A stretch of DNA of 7,762 bases, taken from the NCBI GenBank assembly GCA_031271275.1, contig JAISWA010000079.1, positions 1-7,762 of the forward strand. The letters run 5' to 3'. Shown in pieces: positions 5,626 through 7,762 of this stretch. The notes below the pieces were generated by a model. That model had not been told where the DNA came from. It worked only from the letters and a program-made list of their open reading frames with translations, and made no database searches. The DNA is from Clostridiales bacterium (GTDB taxonomy: Bacteria; Bacillota; Clostridia; Lachnospirales; WQUN01). Each line of letters starts with the position of its first letter. The stretch's first letter is position 1. The position numbers and the translations under genes are program-made.

Positions 5626-6969
5626 ATGCGCGGCGTAAATATGACACGGGGAAAAATTATCAAGCAAATGCTGATCTTCGGTTGGCCCATACTGCTCGGG
5701 CTGCTGCTGCAGCAATTATACAACACCGTTGACGCGGTGGTCGTAGGGAATTACGTGGGGAGCAACGCCCTCGCCGCGGTGGGTACCATTAGCGGCTCGT
5801 TGGTTAACGTGATTATTTCTTTCGCCATCGGCCTGTTCGCCGGGGCAAACGTGCTTGTTTCGCAATTCTACGGCGCCGGCGAGCATAACAAAGTGCATAA
5901 TGTCGTGCATATGGAGCTGCTGCTTTCCATCATCCTCGGCGTGGCGCTCGCGGCAGTCGGGTATGCTTTTACGCCGGCGCTGCTCGGCTTGATTAACACG
6001 CCGGCGGAAGTAATTCCCGACGCGACGACTTATCTGCGGATATATTTCCTCGGGCTTCCGGCATTGTTTGTTTACAACGCCGGCGCGTCCATCCTCACCG
6101 CCCTCGGCGACAGCATACGGCCTTTGATTTATTTAATCATCACCACCGTTTTAAACATCGTCGGGGATTTGGTCTTCGTCCTTGTTTTTGACTGGGACAC
6201 CGCCGGCGTGGCGTGCGCCACCGTAATCGCGGAAGTGATTTCCGTTTTGATGGTCTTATGGACTATGCGCCGCGCGCAAGGCGGGCACCGGCTTATTTTC
6301 AAAGATTTGCGCCTTCACCCCGAAATGCTTAAAAAAGCCGCCGCCATCGGTATACCCGGCGGGTTGCAGGGCACCATCGTCAGCCTTTCCAATTTCGCGG
6401 TGCAGTCGTACCTCAACGGGCTCGGCGCGACGACAATGGCGGGCTACAGCGCGTCGAGCCGTATTGACGCCTTCGCGCAAATGCCGCTGCAGGCTATCGC
6501 GTTGGTGCTTGCCACCTTCGTCGGGCAAAACCTGGGCGCTCAGCAGGTAGAACGGGCGCGTAAGGGCGTTAAATACGGGGTGCTGCTCAGTATTTTTATC
6601 ACCATGGGGCTTTCCGCGCTCGCCCTTGTCTTTGCGCGGCCTATGCTTTGGTTCTTTTCCCCCCAGGCGGGGGTGGTGGAAGCCGGGTTGCGCTTTATGT
6701 ATATGATCACGCCGTTTTATTTTTTGCTTACCGGCGTGAACGTGCTGCCCGGAGCGCTTCGGGGCGCGGGCGACGTGCGTTTCGCCACCATAAGCTGTAT
6801 CTTGAGCTTTGTGGTGGTACGGCAGATTTATTTGTTCACCATTTCACAAATTAACTACAATATTTCTATGGTGGCGGTGTGCTACCCTGCCACCTGGCTA
6901 ATCGCCGGTATCGCCATCGCCATACATTATAAACACAGCGACTGGACGAAGTTTGAAAAGGAAAGCTGA
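5626..6969 (+). CDS. MATE-family multidrug/organic cation antiporter
   Basis: A 447-aa polytopic membrane protein with the twelve-helix MATE arrangement, exporting drugs or organic cations by Na+ or H+ antiport. The N-terminal FGWPILLGLLLQQLYNTVD, followed by VVGNYVGSNALAAVG, is highly typical of the first MATE repeat, with FAIGLFAGANVLVSQFYGAG in helix 2 and its loop. The second repeat is recognisable by GIPGGLQG, then LATFVGQNLGAQ, and LPGALRGAGDVRFA near the C-terminus. The frame is open from a GTG at 5617; ATG 5626 is preferred because GGTGG lies 5 bases upstream. The ATG at 5641 (MTRGK) matches where many relatives begin and cannot be excluded. Length is normal for the family. The gene is divergent from the regulator and ends 1 base from the end of the convergent small membrane-protein gene. 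It looks richer in GC than the hydrolase operon. Substrate cannot be inferred. Confidence 0.95.
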   Translation: MRGVNMTRGKIIKQMLIFGWPILLGLLLQQLYNTVDAVVVGNYVGSNALAAVGTISGSLVNVIISFAIGLFAGANVLVSQFYGAGEHNKVHNVVHMELLLSIILGVALAAVGYAFTPALLGLINTPAEVIPDATTYLRIYFLGLPALFVYNAGASILTALGDSIRPLIYLIITTVLNIVGDLVFVLVFDWDTAGVACATVIAEVISVLMVLWTMRRAQGGHRLIFKDLRLHPEMLKKAAAIGIPGGLQGTIVSLSNFAVQSYLNGLGATTMAGYSASSRIDAFAQMPLQAIALVLATFVGQNLGAQQVERARKGVKYGVLLSIFITMGLSALALVFARPMLWFFSPQAGVVEAGLRFMYMITPFYFLLTGVNVLPGALRGAGDVRFATISCILSFVVVRQIYLFTISQINYNISMVAVCYPATWLIAGIAIAIHYKHSDWTKFEKES

Positions 6970-6970
6970 A

Positions 6971-7177
6971 TCACGGCGCGGGGTTAGCGTCCCTTTCCCG
7001 CCCGTTTTCCGCAATGTGCGTGCCAAAATAAAAGCCGATTATCGTACACAGAATCCTTTCGAGCTGCGTCATGGTTTCGTCCGATACGAAATACTCCGGC
7101 AAAAAAATCGACAGGCAGAAGGTTACTACGATTAGCAGCGCTATGATGTCTTTCATTTTGCACATCTTTTTTAACAC
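6971..7177 (-). CDS. Small two-helix membrane protein, copy 1 (GTG start)
   Basis: A 68-aa protein of unknown function. A hydrophobic helix at about 11-31 (IIALLIVVTFCLSIFLPEYF) is followed by a short polar link (SDETMTQLE) and a second hydrophobic stretch at about 41-54 with the motif GFYFGTHIAEN. The GTG start at 7177 is chosen because GGGAGG lies 6 bases upstream and because the same ribosome site and spacing precede the ATG of the paralogue at 7712; their starts then align (VLKKMCKMKD against MSKKAYKMKD). An in-frame ATG at 7204 lies upstream of that ribosome site and is rejected. The C-terminal ten residues (GRERDANPAP) are polar and not shared with the paralogue. The stop codon is 1 base from the convergent MATE stop codon. 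The GFYFG turn is reminiscent of small holin-like or phage-associated membrane proteins, but this is only resemblance. Confidence 0.75.
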   Translation of the reverse strand: MLKKMCKMKDIIALLIVVTFCLSIFLPEYFVSDETMTQLERILCTIIGFYFGTHIAENGRERDANPAP

Positions 7178-7191
7178 GGCAAACCTCCCGG
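7004..7191. repeat. 188-bp direct duplication, copy 1 (small membrane-protein gene and ribosome site)
   Basis: Matches 7539-7726 without gaps. The first 90 bp (7004-7093), encoding residues 29-58, are identical, silent positions included. By hand count the other 98 bp carry about 17 substitutions, nearly all transitions. The repeat runs from the codon of N58 through the start codon and ribosome site and stops just beyond GGGAGG, so coding and translation signals were duplicated together. Confidence 0.9.
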
Positions 7192-7295
7192 TAGAGCGAA
7201 TCAACTTAATTTTTGACCATCGGAAGCGTTAATGCATTGTGGTGAACGGACGTAGCGTTTTCGGAAAAGAACCCGACGGACAAGGGCGGCGCGTT

Positions 7296-7330
7296 TTGAA
7301 ATTCGCGAATGGTTTAATCGCGGATTTCAG
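7296..7330. repeat. Hairpin inside the inverted-repeat segment
   Basis: TTGAAATTCGCG (7296-7307) pairs with CGCGGATTTCAG (7319-7330), 12 bp counting two G-U wobbles when read as plus-strand RNA, around an 11-base loop. There is no T-run after it on either strand, so it is not a standard terminator. Confidence 0.55.
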
Positions 7331-7350
7331 TAGTGCCCGAAAGATATCGG

Positions 7351-7409
7351 CGGCGCAAAGCGCCGGTTTCGCGAAGCGAAACGCATGAGTCGGTTTCGCG
7401 AAGCGAAAC
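7351..7409. repeat. Three consecutive triloop hairpins, two of them a 19-bp direct repeat
   Basis: CGGCGC-AAA-GCGCCG (7351-7365) is followed by two copies of CGGTTTCGCGAAGCGAAAC (7364-7382 and 7391-7409) separated by 8 bases. Each copy folds as GTTTCGC-GAA-GCGAAAC, a 7-bp stem with a 3-base loop. Such short GC-rich triloop palindromes resemble dispersed repeat units of the REP type. Confidence 0.75.
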
Positions 7410-7466
7410 TTCCGAGAAAACGCAGGGAGTGAACCGTTTACAATGCATAGCTGACGATGGTTACAT

Positions 7467-7712
7467 CTAAATTTGATTCGCTATAATGCATCCCTCGCTT
7501 CCAGTATATGCAACCAGTACAAAGCGGCTACGCCGCTTGTTTTCCGCAATGTGCGTGCCAAAATAAAAGCCGATTATCGTACACAGAATCCTTTCGAGCT
7601 GCGTCATGGTTTCGTCCGATACGAAATATTCCGGTAAAAAAATCGATAAGCAGAAAGTTACTACTATCAGCAACGCTATTACATCTTTCATTTTGTACGC
7701 CTTTTTTGACAT
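7467..7712 (-). CDS. Small two-helix membrane protein, copy 2, with unrelated C-terminal extension
   Basis: An 81-aa paralogue of the protein encoded at 7177-6971, of unknown function. Residues 7-58 match copy 1 except for one Ile/Val exchange: helix 1 at about 11-31, polar link SDETMTQLE, second hydrophobic stretch with GFYFGTHIAEN. GGGAGG lies 6 bases before the ATG. After N58 the sequence changes to KRRSRFVLVAYTGSEGC and then IIANQI; the last codons and the TAG stop lie in the terminal repeat of the 7195-7482 segment, so the natural C-terminus may have been replaced. The KRRSRF part is encoded by a small hairpin (7522-7538). The promoter is probably beyond the right edge. Confidence 0.72.
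   Translation of the reverse strand: MSKKAYKMKDVIALLIVVTFCLSIFLPEYFVSDETMTQLERILCTIIGFYFGTHIAENKRRSRFVLVAYTGSEGCIIANQI
7522..7538. repeat. Triloop palindrome abutting the duplicated block
   Basis: AAGCGGC-TAC-GCCGCTT: a perfect 7-bp stem with a 3-base loop, the same build as the hairpins at 7366-7409 though different in sequence. It ends at the base before the 188-bp repeat begins (7539), and it encodes the first divergent residues of copy 2. Confidence 0.7.
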
Positions 7713-7726
7713 GACAAACCTCCCGG
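7539..7726. repeat. 188-bp direct duplication, copy 2
   Basis: Partner of 7004-7191. The identical part is 7539-7628; the substitutions are confined to 7629-7726, which encodes the N-terminal half of the protein and the start region. Confidence 0.9.
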
Positions 7727-7762
7727 CAATTCATCATTCACTGCCAATATATGCAGATATAA

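Larger units (their letters stand above)
7195..7482. mobile_element. Hairpin-rich segment with long imperfect terminal inverted repeats, MITE-like or structured RNA
   Basis: No gene lies in the middle of this segment. Its ends are complementary: AGCGAATCAA (7195-7204) with TTGATTCGCT (7473-7482), ACCATCG (7216-7222) with CGATGGT (7455-7461), AGC (7225-7227) with GCT (7450-7452), ATGCATTGT (7232-7240) with ACAATGCAT (7440-7448), and CGG (7247-7249) with CCG (7434-7436). Inside this closing stem lie at least four local hairpins (7296-7330, 7351-7365, 7366-7382, 7393-7409). It sits exactly between the two paralogous small genes, outside the duplicated blocks. No transposase is present; short TA flanks are possible but no convincing target-site duplication is seen. 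A conserved structured RNA is the main alternative. Confidence 0.5.

Noticed and set aside
6960..6998. Bidirectional terminator between MATE and small gene copy 1 (GGAAAG / CTTTCC).
   Set aside because: Only 6 bp, a 27-base loop and no T-run on either strand.
7178..7204. ATG start at 7204 for small gene copy 1.
   Set aside because: It lies upstream of the GGGAGG site, and the paralogue starts at the position equivalent to the GTG at 7177.
7351..7409. A CRISPR-like array from the repeated palindrome CGGTTTCGCGAAGCGAAAC.
   Set aside because: Only two copies, repeats too short and a gap of 8 bases; no cas gene. It is better described as a repeated hairpin.
7727..7762. A -10-like TATATT on the minus strand upstream of small gene copy 2.
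   Set aside because: The matching -35 region would be at or beyond the window edge, so a promoter cannot be supported.

Overview
The window looks like the chromosome, or a chromosomal accessory region, of an anaerobic low-to-mid-GC Bacillota, probably a gut-type Clostridia. The grounds are an oxygen-sensitive glycyl radical enzyme with its radical-SAM activase, strong GGAGG-type ribosome sites, sigma-A-like promoters, and an ArsR-type regulator of a kind I recall from Bacillota. No database was searched; family calls come from motifs read directly.

Positions 1-4181 (minus strand) hold a tight three-gene operon, transcribed right to left. It encodes a family 2 glycoside hydrolase (4181-2421), a short glycyl-radical-enzyme activase (2414-1662) and a glycyl radical enzyme (1647 to beyond position 1, so its C-terminus and radical glycine are off the window). 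Gaps are 6 and 14 bases. A well-formed promoter (TTGACA, 17 bp, TATATT) lies at 4308-4280, and a palindrome, TATAACA-N8-TGTTATA, abuts the ribosome site. The suggested logic is that the hydrolase releases a sugar or aglycone and the radical enzyme then dehydrates or cleaves it. The substrate is unknown. The active-site motif (C352-W-E354) does not match the glycyl radical enzyme classes I can recall, which makes this operon the best candidate here for an undescribed pathway.

Positions 4309-5357 (minus strand) carry a regulator gene, an ArsR-type winged helix fused to a beta-rich putative ligand domain. It ends in a long hairpin terminator placed directly against the -35 box of the operon. Its own promoter lies at 5385-5414. 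The regulator probably controls the hydrolase operon.

Positions 5358-5625 are a divergent intergenic region with a 24-bp near-perfect dyad over the likely promoter of a MATE-family efflux gene (5626-6969, plus strand). I see nothing convincing in 5415-5548.

Positions 6970-7762 hold two paralogous small two-helix membrane-protein genes on the minus strand (7177-6971 and 7712-7467), lying in a 188-bp direct duplication. Between them is a hairpin-rich segment of about 290 bp (7195-7482) with long imperfect terminal inverted repeats. It resembles a MITE-like element or a structured RNA. No tRNA, rRNA, CRISPR array or transposase gene was seen.
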